Assembly (NCBI GenBank): GCA_902556205.1
Contig: CACDVH010000004.1
Location: forward strand, 28,194 to 92,193
Direction of reading: 5' to 3'
Origin: an uncultured Gammaproteobacteria bacterium
GTDB taxonomy: Bacteria > Pseudomonadota > Gammaproteobacteria > PS1 > Pseudothioglobaceae
DNA length: 64,000 nucleotides
Shown: positions 17,867-26,825 of the stretch, in pieces
Numbering within the stretch: the first letter of the stretch is position 1
Layout of the letters: the number at the start of each line of letters is the position of its first letter
Notes under the pieces: model-generated
Told to the model about the DNA's origin: nothing
Database searches by the model: none
The model's input: the letters and a program-made list of their open reading frames with translations, nothing else
Translations under genes and position numbers: made by a program

Positions 17867-18280
17867 TTAGTCTCTCGGCTTGACCATGCTCTTTATTTCA
17901 AGAACATTGTAGTTAGGATCCTCAACAAAAAATGTCTCTTGCTGGTAATCCGAGTCCTCAAACCTAATGTAAGGCTCATCTACAAAGCCTACAGTTGAGG
18001 CAACACTTGACTTAACTCTTTGATACTCATCTATCGGTAAATGTATCCCCAGGTGAGGAACAATCACATCACCCATATCAACGCTATGCCTGTGCCTTTC
18101 AAGACTATCACTTTCTCGAGGTTTTGATTGATGAAGGGTAAGCTCATTTCCCCAAAAATCAACATCTTGCCACTTGCCTTCCTCAGCCATATCAAGCTCA
18201 CAGCCTAATACATCCGTATAAAATTTAATTGTTTTGCTTAGTTCTCCAGCCTCAATAGCTAAATGAAATCGATTGCTCAT
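17867..18280 (-). CDS. VOC family (glyoxalase/extradiol dioxygenase-like) protein
   Basis: 137 residues with the two beta-alpha-beta-beta-beta modules of the vicinal-oxygen-chelate fold. It begins FHLAIEAGELSKTIKFYTDVLGCEL (a metal-ligand His near residue 5) and ends ETFFVEDPNYNVLEIKSM, with a terminal Glu ligand; LTLHQSK and LGIHLPIDEYQ lie between. The substrate cannot be told: the family includes glyoxalases, dioxygenases and antibiotic-binding proteins. Confidence 0.82.
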   Translation of the reverse strand: MSNRFHLAIEAGELSKTIKFYTDVLGCELDMAEEGKWQDVDFWGNELTLHQSKPRESDSLERHRHSVDMGDVIVPHLGIHLPIDEYQRVKSSVASTVGFVDEPYIRFEDSDYQQETFFVEDPNYNVLEIKSMVKPRD

Positions 18281-18372
18281 ATTTACCTCTAAAATAGAAA
18301 ATAATCTCTAAAATCAGATGATAAGTATACTAATAATCTTCAATTTATCAATATAAAAGAATTATTTTTTTT

Positions 18373-19158
18373 CTAAAGATCAGGGCCTTTTTCATAAAAG
18401 TTATATCCTGCATCGACATACGTGACTTCGCCAGTCACTCCTGATGCCAAATCAGAGCATAAAAAGGCAGCGACATTGCCGACTTCTTCAATGCTGACAT
18501 TGCGCTTCAGTGCAGAGCTTTCTGCAGCATGATCGAGTAGTTTTCCAAAGCCTTTAATGCCGCTTGCAGCTAGAGTTTTAATAGCACCTGCTGATACAGC
18601 ATTCACACGAATCCCTTTTTCAGAACCCATAGCCGCCGCCATATAGCGAACATTAGCCTCAAGCGAGGCCTTAGCAATACCCATGACGTTGTAATTAGGG
18701 ATTGCTCTCAGTGCACCAAGGTAGCTTAGCGTTAATAACGCACCATTTTCATTGAGCATTGGCATCGCTGCTTGTGCAAGCGCGGTAAAACTGTAAGAGC
18801 TAATTTCATGAGCCTTCAAGAAGCCTTCACGCGTTGTTACCTCAAGATAATTGCCATCTAGTTCTGATCTTTCTGCAAAGGCAACCGAGTGAATCAATAT
18901 GTCAAAGCTGTCCCAAGATTTTTTCAGCTCAGCAAAGGTTTCCTGAATTTGTTCATCACTCGATACGTCACACGGAATGACAATAGACGAGTTACAAATC
19001 TCAGCGCATTTTTCAACACGACCCTTAAGTTTTTCAGTTTGATAGGTAAAGGCAACCTCGCAACCATTTGCTGCCATGGATTCAGCTATCCCCCAAGCAA
19101 TTGAGCGATTTGATGCAACGCCAACAATGAGTGCTTTTTTACCCGTTAAAAAACCCAT
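18373..19158 (-). CDS. fabI: Enoyl-[acyl-carrier-protein] reductase (NADH), FabI
   Basis: 261 residues of the SDR superfamily, specifically FabI. The variant glycine motif reads [13 protein letters not shown] (residues 13-25) instead of the usual GxxxGx[14 protein letters not shown] follows, and the active-site pair is Tyr-x6-Lys in [20 protein letters not shown] near 156-163. It reduces trans-2-enoyl-ACP in the last step of fatty-acid elongation and is the triclosan target. The monocistronic gene is preceded by a GGAGG site. Confidence 0.96.
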   Translation of the reverse strand: MGFLTGKKALIVGVASNRSIAWGIAESMAANGCEVAFTYQTEKLKGRVEKCAEICNSSIVIPCDVSSDEQIQETFAELKKSWDSFDILIHSVAFAERSELDGNYLEVTTREGFLKAHEISSYSFTALAQAAMPMLNENGALLTLSYLGALRAIPNYNVMGIAKASLEANVRYMAAAMGSEKGIRVNAVSAGAIKTLAASGIKGFGKLLDHAAESSALKRNVSIEEVGNVAAFLCSDLASGVTGEVTYVDAGYNFYEKGPDL

Positions 19159-19301
19159 GAAACCTCCACAATATTTATAATAGAATCAGAGATTAATTAT
19201 AAACACATTGACTCAATAGTTGCTCTTTACTTAGCATTTGAGCCTAAGTCGTTGAATGTTAATCTAAAGCACTAAATTTAAACTATTGAATCGAATTATC
19301 T

Positions 19302-19766
19302 ATGAAGCATAAAGGTTACTTCCTGTTATTTATAGTTTTGGTTTTATCAGACCAATTCACTAAGCAAATCTTTATGAAGTCCTTTGAACTGGGCCAGTCA
19401 ATGGTTATAAATCCATATCTAAGTTGGACCTATCTTCATAACACAGGTGCAGCCTTCAGTATTTTGTCTGATAGCGGGTTGATTGGAAAATATTTTCTCT
19501 TAGGGGTATCAATTTTGGTTTCGCTTTGGCTTATCTCGTGGGCTCAGAAAACACCAGCAATCTATAAGCAGAAATTATTTGGACAGTTTTTTCTACTCTC
19601 TGGCGCAGTTGGAAATTTAATTGATAGAGCGCTATACGGATACGTCATTGATTTTATTGATCTGCATGTGAATAGTTTCTATTGGCCTGTCTTCAATTTG
19701 GCCGATAGTTTTATTTTTATCGGTGTTGCTCTTATTATATTTGAGAGAAAATCATCGACTCAATAG
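19302..19766 (+). CDS. lspA: Lipoprotein signal peptidase (signal peptidase II)
   Basis: 154 residues with four membrane helices. The catalytic aspartates lie in GNLIDRALYGYVIDFIDLH (near 107) and FNLADSFIFIG (near 130), and the conserved LSWTYLHNTGAAFSIL block is near residue 41. It cleaves prolipoproteins before the lipidated cysteine; this window encodes at least two lipoproteins (at 39.6 and 42.5 kb). ileS, its usual upstream neighbour, is absent here. Confidence 0.96.
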   Translation: MKHKGYFLLFIVLVLSDQFTKQIFMKSFELGQSMVINPYLSWTYLHNTGAAFSILSDSGLIGKYFLLGVSILVSLWLISWAQKTPAIYKQKLFGQFFLLSGAVGNLIDRALYGYVIDFIDLHVNSFYWPVFNLADSFIFIGVALIIFERKSSTQ

Positions 19767-19825
19767 AATTCGAGTGGTTTTATGAAAGTCCATAAATGGT
19801 AGAATATTGATTAAACGATTGAACG

Positions 19826-20395
19826 ATGAAATTGATGAGAAAAACTCTACTATTACCTCTAATGTTATTGCTCAGTATTTCAGTAAATGCTGAACTTCAT
19901 AAGATGTCTGATTCTGGAGAAACTCTTCCTTTAGAGAGTGAGAGCTGGTCATGCGTATTGGATGACGAAACATCACTCGTATGGGAGGTTAAAAGTGAAA
20001 AGAAAGGTATTCAGTATGCATTGAATACTTACACCTGGTTTGATGGTGAAAGCGGAAGGGATAACGGAACCTTCACTAAAAACTGTTACTGGGGAAAGAA
20101 CTGTAATACCGAGTCATTCATCAAAGATATAAATAAGGCAGAGCTTTGTGGCTATTCAGATTGGAGATTACCAACAAGGGACGAGCTTAACTCAATTGTT
20201 GACTATTACGGCGAGAGTGATTTACTGATTGATGCAGATTTTTTCCCAAATACCCAGATGGACAGCTACTGGACCTCAGTGTCTGTTAAGTCTAATCCTA
20301 AAATGGCTTTTGAGACCCCATTCTTTTATGGTGGATCAATGGCTCGTGACAAGACTATTGACACATTTGTAAGACTTGTAAGAAGTGCTGACTAG
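19826..20395 (+). CDS. Secreted DUF1566 (Lcl domain) protein
   Basis: 189 residues. A signal peptide (MKLMRKTLLLPLMLLLSISVNA) cleaves near residue 23. The mature part has TSLVWEVKS, a four-cysteine central region, GYSDWRLPTRDELNSIVDYY (the DUF1566 signature) and DSYWTSVS, ending FVRLVRSAD. The domain is related to C-lectin-like folds; some members mediate attachment, but the role here is unknown. Its last 11 nt overlap the recJ start, an odd partner for a nuclease. Confidence 0.8.
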   Translation: MKLMRKTLLLPLMLLLSISVNAELHKMSDSGETLPLESESWSCVLDDETSLVWEVKSEKKGIQYALNTYTWFDGESGRDNGTFTKNCYWGKNCNTESFIKDINKAELCGYSDWRLPTRDELNSIVDYYGESDLLIDADFFPNTQMDSYWTSVSVKSNPKMAFETPFFYGGSMARDKTIDTFVRLVRSAD

Positions 20396-22079
20396 AGAGA
20401 TAGATCAATCACTGTATGAGTCTTATTCTGACGATATACCTCTTTTTCTGAAAAGAATCTACGCTGCAAGAGGGGTTTCTGAGTCTCAGCTCTCGATGGC
20501 CCTTCCAGGACTCCTCAAACCGAACTTTGATCAGCTCAATATTGCTCTCGAGCTTCTTGAACAATGCCTTATAGGAGATAAGCATATCCTGATTGTTGGA
20601 GACTTTGATGCTGACGGAGCAACCGCAAGCGCTGTAGCCATTAAAGCGCTAAGAATCATGGGCGCAAAACACGTTGATTTTTTAGTTCCAAATCGTTTCA
20701 AGCATGGCTATGGCCTGAGTCCTGAAATTGTAAAAGAAGCAAAGGAGGAGAAAGAGCCAGACCTCATTATTACAGTTGATAATGGCATTTCGAGTAATGA
20801 AGGTACTGAACTTGCAAGATCGCTTGATATTGATGTGATAATCACAGATCACCATCTTCCGCCAAATAAGCTCCCAAACGCTAACGCAATTATTAACCCT
20901 AATCTAAGAGGCTGTGATTTTCCATCTAAGAATTTAGCAGGGGTTGGTGTTAGTTTTTATTTGTTCTCATCTCTTAAGACTCATCTAACAAAGCAGGGTT
21001 ACTTTGAGAAAAATAACATTCAAAACCCTGATCTACGTGTACTTCTGGATCTTGTGGCACTTGGAACGGTTGCAGACGTTGTAAAACTCGATCAGAATAA
21101 TAGAATTCTTGTCAATGAAGGAATTAAGAGGATTCGGCAAAAGAACTGTTCAAAAGGAATCCTAGCGATTCTTGAGTTGACCAAGCGTCCTATCGAATCA
21201 TTACAGGCTTCAGACCTTGGTTTTACAGTGGCGCCTAGAATTAATGCGGCAGGGAGGCTTAGTGATATTTCTCAGGGGATTCGCTGCCTTCTCTCAGAAG
21301 ATATGAATGATGCTAGAAGATATGCTCAAACGCTTGAAGAGTTCAATATCAAAAGGCGCAAAGAGCAAACTAGAATGCAAGATGAGGCGCTCGCTATTGT
21401 TGAGAATCAAGCCATCGATGAGAGTGAGTTCGCAATCATTCTATACGATGAGTCCTGGCATGAAGGTGTTGTAGGTATTGTTGCTGGAAAGCTTAAAGAA
21501 ACCTATCAGTGTCCATCAGCAGTCTTTGCTAAAGCTGACGATGTCCTGAAGGGCTCTATTCGCTCTATTCCTGATGTTCATATTAAAGACCTGCTTGACC
21601 TGGTCGATCGAGATAATCCAGAACTCATTGTGAAGTTTGGAGGGCATGCGATGGCTGCAGGTCTCACTATTAAACCTCAAAACTTTGAAAAGTTTAAAGA
21701 TTCGTTTACTCAGGCAATAACAAAGCATTTGAAAGGCAAAAAACCCATCATTGAGCTATTAACTGATGGCCAACTTCACTCGTCAGAAATAACATTTAAG
21801 AATGCAGATCTATTGCGTCAAGCTTCTCCCTGGGGTCAAGGGTTCGAAGAGCCTATCTTTTATGGCGACTTTGAGCTAGTAGAGCAAAGAGTTGTTGGTG
21901 AAAAGCATCTGAAATGTAATTTAAAACTTCAAGGTACTAATTCAGTTCTAGAGGGAATCGCTTTTTTTCAAGAAAAGCTTAAATCCAAAAATGTTAAAGT
22001 AGCATACAAATTGAAAGTTAACTCTTTTAGAGGAAATGAAACCTTGCAGCTAATGATTGAGTCAATTGAAAGTTCTTGA
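20385..22079 (+). CDS. recJ: Single-stranded-DNA-specific exonuclease RecJ
   Basis: 564 residues. DHH phosphoesterase motifs: LIVGDFDADGATASAVAI near 65, VTVDNGISS-type ITVDNGISS near 128, IITDHHLPPN near 149, and VALGTVADVV near 222. The DHHA1 domain has GHEGVVGIVAGKLKE-like WHEGVVGIVAGKLKE and KFGGHAMAAGLTI. It degrades single-stranded DNA 5'-3' in recombination and repair. The start is GTG at 20385, inside the DUF1566 gene. Confidence 0.95.
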   Translation: MLTREIDQSLYESYSDDIPLFLKRIYAARGVSESQLSMALPGLLKPNFDQLNIALELLEQCLIGDKHILIVGDFDADGATASAVAIKALRIMGAKHVDFLVPNRFKHGYGLSPEIVKEAKEEKEPDLIITVDNGISSNEGTELARSLDIDVIITDHHLPPNKLPNANAIINPNLRGCDFPSKNLAGVGVSFYLFSSLKTHLTKQGYFEKNNIQNPDLRVLLDLVALGTVADVVKLDQNNRILVNEGIKRIRQKNCSKGILAILELTKRPIESLQASDLGFTVAPRINAAGRLSDISQGIRCLLSEDMNDARRYAQTLEEFNIKRRKEQTRMQDEALAIVENQAIDESEFAIILYDESWHEGVVGIVAGKLKETYQCPSAVFAKADDVLKGSIRSIPDVHIKDLLDLVDRDNPELIVKFGGHAMAAGLTIKPQNFEKFKDSFTQAITKHLKGKKPIIELLTDGQLHSSEITFKNADLLRQASPWGQGFEEPIFYGDFELVEQRVVGEKHLKCNLKLQGTNSVLEGIAFFQEKLKSKNVKVAYKLKVNSFRGNETLQLMIESIESS

Positions 22080-22088
22080 TGTTGTTGT

Positions 22089-22829
22089 TTAGATTTTTTT
22101 GCAGTTTCTAACATACATTACACCTCCAGCCCAATCCTCGACATCAATAAATAGTTTGGCACTAGTATTGGTTAAATTATTTAAATTGATTGGAGTAGAT
22201 CTTTTATGTTTGGTTAGAATTGGATACATTGGATTTATTGGAACTTCTCCATTATCAACATGAAGATTAAAATATGCCATTTTGCCAACAAAGTGACCAT
22301 CGCTAGTCAGTCTTAAATTTACCTGGTCAATTAAATAACTTGGATCTGAAGACAAACCACCCATTCTCCATTTGGCAGTATTTCCAAATTCAACATTTGA
22401 GCCTCTAATATTAATATTACCTTGAGCAATATTCCATGGCTCTTCTTTACCTTCTTTTATATTTTCATAAACTATCCTCGACATTCGAAAGCGACACTGA
22501 AAGTCATCCTCGTTTTTGGTCAGTTTATATTCACTAAAATCAAAATCAGTTTTAGAGACAACTAAATTAAGAAGTTCATCTAAGACTTCTGGAGCAAAGC
22601 TGACTTCATAGATTTTGATTTCTGAATTATTGCTTTCAGATGTAGAATTATTTGATGAGGTATTCTCATTGCCAATAGCATCATTAGAATTACCTTGATT
22701 GCAAGTAAAAATATAGTATGTGCCATCTTCAGAAACAGATTTGATGGGTTCGCTTCCATCTGGACATGAGGATGCATAGCTCATTGAAGACATAATAAGC
22801 AACGCAATAATAATAGAGATTTTTTTCAT
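22089..22829 (-). CDS. Secreted protein of unknown function with CPDGSEP motif
   Basis: 246 residues; not recognised as a named family. The signal peptide MKKISIIIALLIMSSMSYA is followed by a small two-cysteine module (SCPDGSEPIKSVSEDGTYYIFTC, residues about 21-43, described here by its ends: Cys21 and Cys43), a Ser/Asn-rich linker (about 45-70) and a C-terminal domain of about 170 residues ending in VRNC. The CPDGSEP module recurs, from memory, at the N-termini of secreted proteins of marine bacteria. It is probably periplasmic or exported. Transcribed leftward, in the same direction as the downstream DUF1501 gene but 31 nt apart. Confidence 0.6.
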   Translation of the reverse strand: MKKISIIIALLIMSSMSYASSCPDGSEPIKSVSEDGTYYIFTCNQGNSNDAIGNENTSSNNSTSESNNSEIKIYEVSFAPEVLDELLNLVVSKTDFDFSEYKLTKNEDDFQCRFRMSRIVYENIKEGKEEPWNIAQGNINIRGSNVEFGNTAKWRMGGLSSDPSYLIDQVNLRLTSDGHFVGKMAYFNLHVDNGEVPINPMYPILTKHKRSTPINLNNLTNTSAKLFIDVEDWAGGVMYVRNCKKI

Positions 22830-22860
22830 AATATATTTGGAATGAATTATCTATTGGATA

Positions 22861-24006
22861 CTATGAAAAAATAAAGTCGTAGACTCGAGGTAATTTTGGA
22901 GTAAAGAATACTTTGTCTGCGATTAAATCGTGATCAAGTCCGAGAGCATTTTCTATACATGCTGCGCATACAGAGCGATAATCTATAGTGGATACAAGAT
23001 CTCTACTTTCAAATAGATCTCTCTCTGATAATCCTGGCCATTTTGAAATTACTCTGCTTTTGGTTATTGCACCACCAGCTAGAAGTGCGGCTGAGCCCCA
23101 GCCATGATCTGTGCCCCATGTTCCATTCTCTTTAACTGTTCTTCCAAATTCAGTCAAGGTCAAGATGATGCTTCTATCCCAAGCATCTCCAAGACCTTCC
23201 TTATAGCCCGCAATAATGTCATCAACGATAGCCAATCTCTCACCATGTCTGCCATATTCATCAGCTCCTTGAGATGCATGAGTATCGAATTGATCAACCT
23301 TGATAACAGATGATAGTGGTCCATTCTTCATTGCCATCGCTTTGCCTGCGTATTTTGCAAGACTTGCAGGGTCTCTAGGAACCACAGAGTCTTTTTGAGT
23401 ACTTTTTTTACTGACTTTATTAAATACCGATGATCCTTCTTTAGCATGAGCATTTGAAATCATATTGATGAGATTAGTTGTTAAACTCCCGGAATTTCTA
23501 ATACTTGCAGGAAAAAAATTATCATTTTCATTTGCACCTCTGAGTAAAAGAGGCATATCGAGTGACATTGATCTACCAGGTGTTTTGGCAATATCAAGCG
23601 CTCTTCCTAGCCAACCTGTGGTTTCTGAAAAAGGGCTTAGGCCGCCCCCTTGCATCAGATTTTGACCTTCGAAGTGTGATCTCTTAGTATAAGGAAAATT
23701 AGTTGCGTGAACAACTGAAGCATTATTTTTAGCAAGCAGTCCGCTGAAATATTTGAATGAAGGGTGGAGTCCAAAAAATGAATTTAATTTTAAGTAGTTT
23801 TCAGGCGTTAAACTTTTTCTCATTTTGAATAAGTTTGGATCACCAAATGGAGGAACTGCTGTCAAGCCATCCATCCCACCTTCAAGCATGATGACCGAAA
23901 TCGTCCCAGGAGGCTCATCTTTTGTAAAACCTGGAAGCGGAAGCCCAGCTAAAAATAAAGAAGCGCCCGATGCTTGTAAAAATTCTCTTCTAGTTAATTT
24001 AGGCAT
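22861..24006 (-). CDS. DUF1501 family protein (Tat-exported)
   Basis: 381 residues. The N-terminus LTRREFLQASGASLFLAGLP is a twin-arginine signal. The mature protein shows VIMLEGGMDGLTAVPPFGDP, VVHATNFPYTKRSHFEGQ, FDTHASQG and TLTEFGRTVKENGTWGTDHG, the blocks of DUF1501, which is related to the alkaline-phosphatase/sulfatase fold. Function unknown; the family is almost always beside DUF1800, as here, where its start overlaps the DUF1800 stop by 8 nt. Confidence 0.9.
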   Translation of the reverse strand: MPKLTRREFLQASGASLFLAGLPLPGFTKDEPPGTISVIMLEGGMDGLTAVPPFGDPNLFKMRKSLTPENYLKLNSFFGLHPSFKYFSGLLAKNNASVVHATNFPYTKRSHFEGQNLMQGGGLSPFSETTGWLGRALDIAKTPGRSMSLDMPLLLRGANENDNFFPASIRNSGSLTTNLINMISNAHAKEGSSVFNKVSKKSTQKDSVVPRDPASLAKYAGKAMAMKNGPLSSVIKVDQFDTHASQGADEYGRHGERLAIVDDIIAGYKEGLGDAWDRSIILTLTEFGRTVKENGTWGTDHGWGSAALLAGGAITKSRVISKWPGLSERDLFESRDLVSTIDYRSVCAACIENALGLDHDLIADKVFFTPKLPRVYDFIFS

Positions 24007-25495
24007 TTTCTAACCCCATAATTTCTGGACTGCACATTAAGGCAACAAACTTTCTACGTCCTCCCGTGACGCTACCCACTAGTTCATGTGTGACCTTGTT
24101 GGCACCAATTCTGTCCATTATATTATCGACTCCTTGAGTAGGAAATCCACCGTTATAGAGAGCAGTTGCAAATCTAATACGACGTTCAAACATTTCTCCA
24201 GAGAGCCATTCAGCTTTATCACTGGAGTAGCCGTTAGGCTGACCAGGAAGCCAAAAGCCTTGACCAAGCTCCTCAAAAATTTTTCTTGTTCTCATGATAT
24301 TATCATTGTAATCGTCATTTTGCTCCTCTTCCCACCCTAAGAAGCCATTTGCTCCGCTTAGTCTAACAACTTGGAATAGCCAATTCATTGGCCACTGAAA
24401 TTTTGCATCCTTTGAGGCAATAGCTCGCTCAATGACTGCAGTATGAATTTGATCTAAGTTTCCATTACTCTCACGCCATATTATGGATATATGATCTAAA
24501 TCTGCTTGACTTGGATTATCACTCACAAAATGTTGGACTAACTTGAATGTAATATGATTGATAGTGTGCTCATGATCTGCAAGAAAATCTGTCAACTGCC
24601 TAAGCGCACCCTTGCCAGGTCCAAAAGTTTTACCCATAACGGTTTTGTTACCAGGCTCAGCATAATTTGTCTTAAAGTAATCCCAAGAGTTTAGTGTTCC
24701 ACCTATTTCCTTAATTTTTCTATTTCTCTCAGATAGAGAGATCAAACGATCACCACTAATTCTGCCTGGCTCTGCACCCCAGCCTGCCAGAATTTTCGCA
24801 GCACCGTTAATATCAGCTTCAGTATAGTTTGCGGAAGGTGATACGGTATGAAGCTCAAGAAGCTCTCTTCCTAAATTATCATTAAGACCCGCTTGCCTCC
24901 CATTACGTTTAGCCCATATCGCTTCGTTTGAGTTTGGCCCAGCACTATAAGTATTATCTAAATAAATCAGCATGGATGGATGGGTCGTGACTTTATACAA
25001 CATATTTGAAAAATCACTATTGATGTTAGCAAGAATAGCCTCATCAATCGCATGACCAATATGGTTACCATTATCAAAGATATTGGCAGTTCTGAAATGG
25101 TTCGCCCAAAATGAACTAAAACGAAGCCTCAACTGATCCTCACCATAAACATTTCTATGAGCAAATTTCAGTGCATCCAAATCCTCCATAAGGTTTTCCT
25201 GTCTATTTCTACTTTTATCCGCTTCGGTTTGAAAGCCGGGCATATTCCTGCGAAACTTTTCTTTATTTTCTTTAAAAGCCCAAAACATTTCATCGCGCTT
25301 CTGGAGGCTGGGTTGAAGTGACTTTGGCCACTCTAAAACTTGAGGTTTTTTATAAGAACTAGCGCTTTTAATTCCGAGGGCTGGCGATTTAGAGCGAAGT
25401 TGTTGGGTTGCCCATTGTTTTATATCAGTTGGAATAGGCGAATTAGGTAAAAACATCAAGCCTATTTTTTGCGCAATTCTAAAACTTTCATTCAT
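23999..25495 (-). CDS. DUF1800 family protein
   Basis: 498 residues. Characteristic segments are LRLRFSSFWANHFRT, MLIYLDNTYSAGPNSNE, DNLGRELLELHTVSP, AKILAGW, GKTFGPGKGALRQLTDFLADH and VSDNPSQADL. DUF1800 proteins are large, mostly helical and of unknown function, and are encoded with DUF1501. The N-terminus (IAQKIGLMFLPNSPIP) lacks a clear signal peptide, so it may leave the cytoplasm with its Tat-exported partner; that is inference. Confidence 0.9.
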   Translation of the reverse strand: MNESFRIAQKIGLMFLPNSPIPTDIKQWATQQLRSKSPALGIKSASSYKKPQVLEWPKSLQPSLQKRDEMFWAFKENKEKFRRNMPGFQTEADKSRNRQENLMEDLDALKFAHRNVYGEDQLRLRFSSFWANHFRTANIFDNGNHIGHAIDEAILANINSDFSNMLYKVTTHPSMLIYLDNTYSAGPNSNEAIWAKRNGRQAGLNDNLGRELLELHTVSPSANYTEADINGAAKILAGWGAEPGRISGDRLISLSERNRKIKEIGGTLNSWDYFKTNYAEPGNKTVMGKTFGPGKGALRQLTDFLADHEHTINHITFKLVQHFVSDNPSQADLDHISIIWRESNGNLDQIHTAVIERAIASKDAKFQWPMNWLFQVVRLSGANGFLGWEEEQNDDYNDNIMRTRKIFEELGQGFWLPGQPNGYSSDKAEWLSGEMFERRIRFATALYNGGFPTQGVDNIMDRIGANKVTHELVGSVTGGRRKFVALMCSPEIMGLENA

Positions 25496-25537
25496 AAAAA
25501 AAGTATATCAATACGAACTATATTAGTCAAACAAAAA

Positions 25538-26710
25538 TTATGAAAATTTACCCAATAAAACTTCATTACCAGCTGTTGGCTTTACTGGCATATTAAGAGC
25601 AAGCAATAGAGACAAAATAGCCATTCCGGCCCCTGCTAAGAAAACTAATGAGGGAGAATAGAGCCAAATGAGGCCAAAAACGACTGGAATAAATATCGCT
25701 GCGATATGATTAATAGAAAATGACACACCTGCACTAGAAGCAATATCAGCTGGATCTGCTATTTTTTGAAAATACGTTTTGAGTGCAATCGCAATAGAGA
25801 AAAAGAGGTGGTCAGCAATATACAGAAAAACTGCAAATGCGCTGCTCTCCACTACCGCATAACCAATAAAGATTAGAGCAAGGCCAACATACTCAAAAAT
25901 GAGAGAACGGCGTTCACCAAACCTTTGAATCAGTCTTCCAATTTTAGGGGCTAAAGTGACATTTATAGCTGCGTTTGCAAGCAGTAATAAAGATATTTCG
26001 CCAACACTAAATTCGAATTTTTCAACCATTAGAAATGCAGCAAAAACAACAAATATTTGTCTTCTTGCGCCGCCCATAAACTGCAAGGCGTAATATAGCC
26101 AATAGCGTTTTCTTAAAACAACTTTTTTGGTTTGAGTAACTTCTTGTGGAAAGTAAGAGAAGTATTGCCAACAGAATAATGCAGCTAGAACTGAAAAGCC
26201 ACCACCAACAAAATAAATCCACAAGTATTCTATATCGAATATTTCAAACATAATCCAGACCAGGCTAAATGCCGCTATTGAGGCAGCAGAGCGAGTAGCA
26301 ATGACTCTACCCAAAAACTCAGCCGTTTTGTCTTTATCAATCCACTGTAAAGTTAATGAACTTGAGATTGTCTCGTAATAATGAAATCCAGTTGACATGA
26401 TTATGGTTGCCAAATAAAAGGTTAAATTCGTCTCAACGAGGCCTGTAATTAAAACACCAAATCCCATCAGGCCAAAAGAGATATAGGCTAGTTTTTGTTC
26501 TCTAATAAAGGCTAAAACAAAGATCACAGTAAAGGCTAAAAAGCCAGGAACCTCTCTTAAACTCTGAAGTATGCCAATCTCTGCACCAGTAAAATTTACT
26601 TTTTCGATTGCAAAGTTGTTTAAGAGGTTAAGCCAAACTGCCCAGCTCAATCCTGCACCAACAGTCATGATAAGAATAAGAAGTTCAGGAGATTTGCGCG
26701 ATATTTTCAT
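25538..26710 (-). CDS. Major facilitator superfamily transporter
   Basis: About 390 residues from the ATG at 26710 (MKISRKSPELLILIM); a TTG 11 codons further upstream (26743) is also in frame. Around twelve hydrophobic segments. GAEIGILQSLREVPGFLAF lies in the first half and KIGRLIQRFGERRSLIFEYVG in the loop between halves (the MFS loop 8-9 motif). The substrate is unknown. It is monocistronic and divergent from thrS. Confidence 0.82.
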   Translation of the reverse strand: MKISRKSPELLILIMTVGAGLSWAVWLNLLNNFAIEKVNFTGAEIGILQSLREVPGFLAFTVIFVLAFIREQKLAYISFGLMGFGVLITGLVETNLTFYLATIIMSTGFHYYETISSSLTLQWIDKDKTAEFLGRVIATRSAASIAAFSLVWIMFEIFDIEYLWIYFVGGGFSVLAALFCWQYFSYFPQEVTQTKKVVLRKRYWLYYALQFMGGARRQIFVVFAAFLMVEKFEFSVGEISLLLLANAAINVTLAPKIGRLIQRFGERRSLIFEYVGLALIFIGYAVVESSAFAVFLYIADHLFFSIAIALKTYFQKIADPADIASSAGVSFSINHIAAIFIPVVFGLIWLYSPSLVFLAGAGMAILSLLLALNMPVKPTAGNEVLLGKFS

Positions 26711-26825
26711 ATCGATGTAATATACTTTAATGTCCCACTCCAAAAGTAATTTAAAGACTTAATTTGAGTAATGGATAACAATCTATCAAGGTAAAATTGG
26801 ATTTTTTTGTTTTTTTCTATGATTT

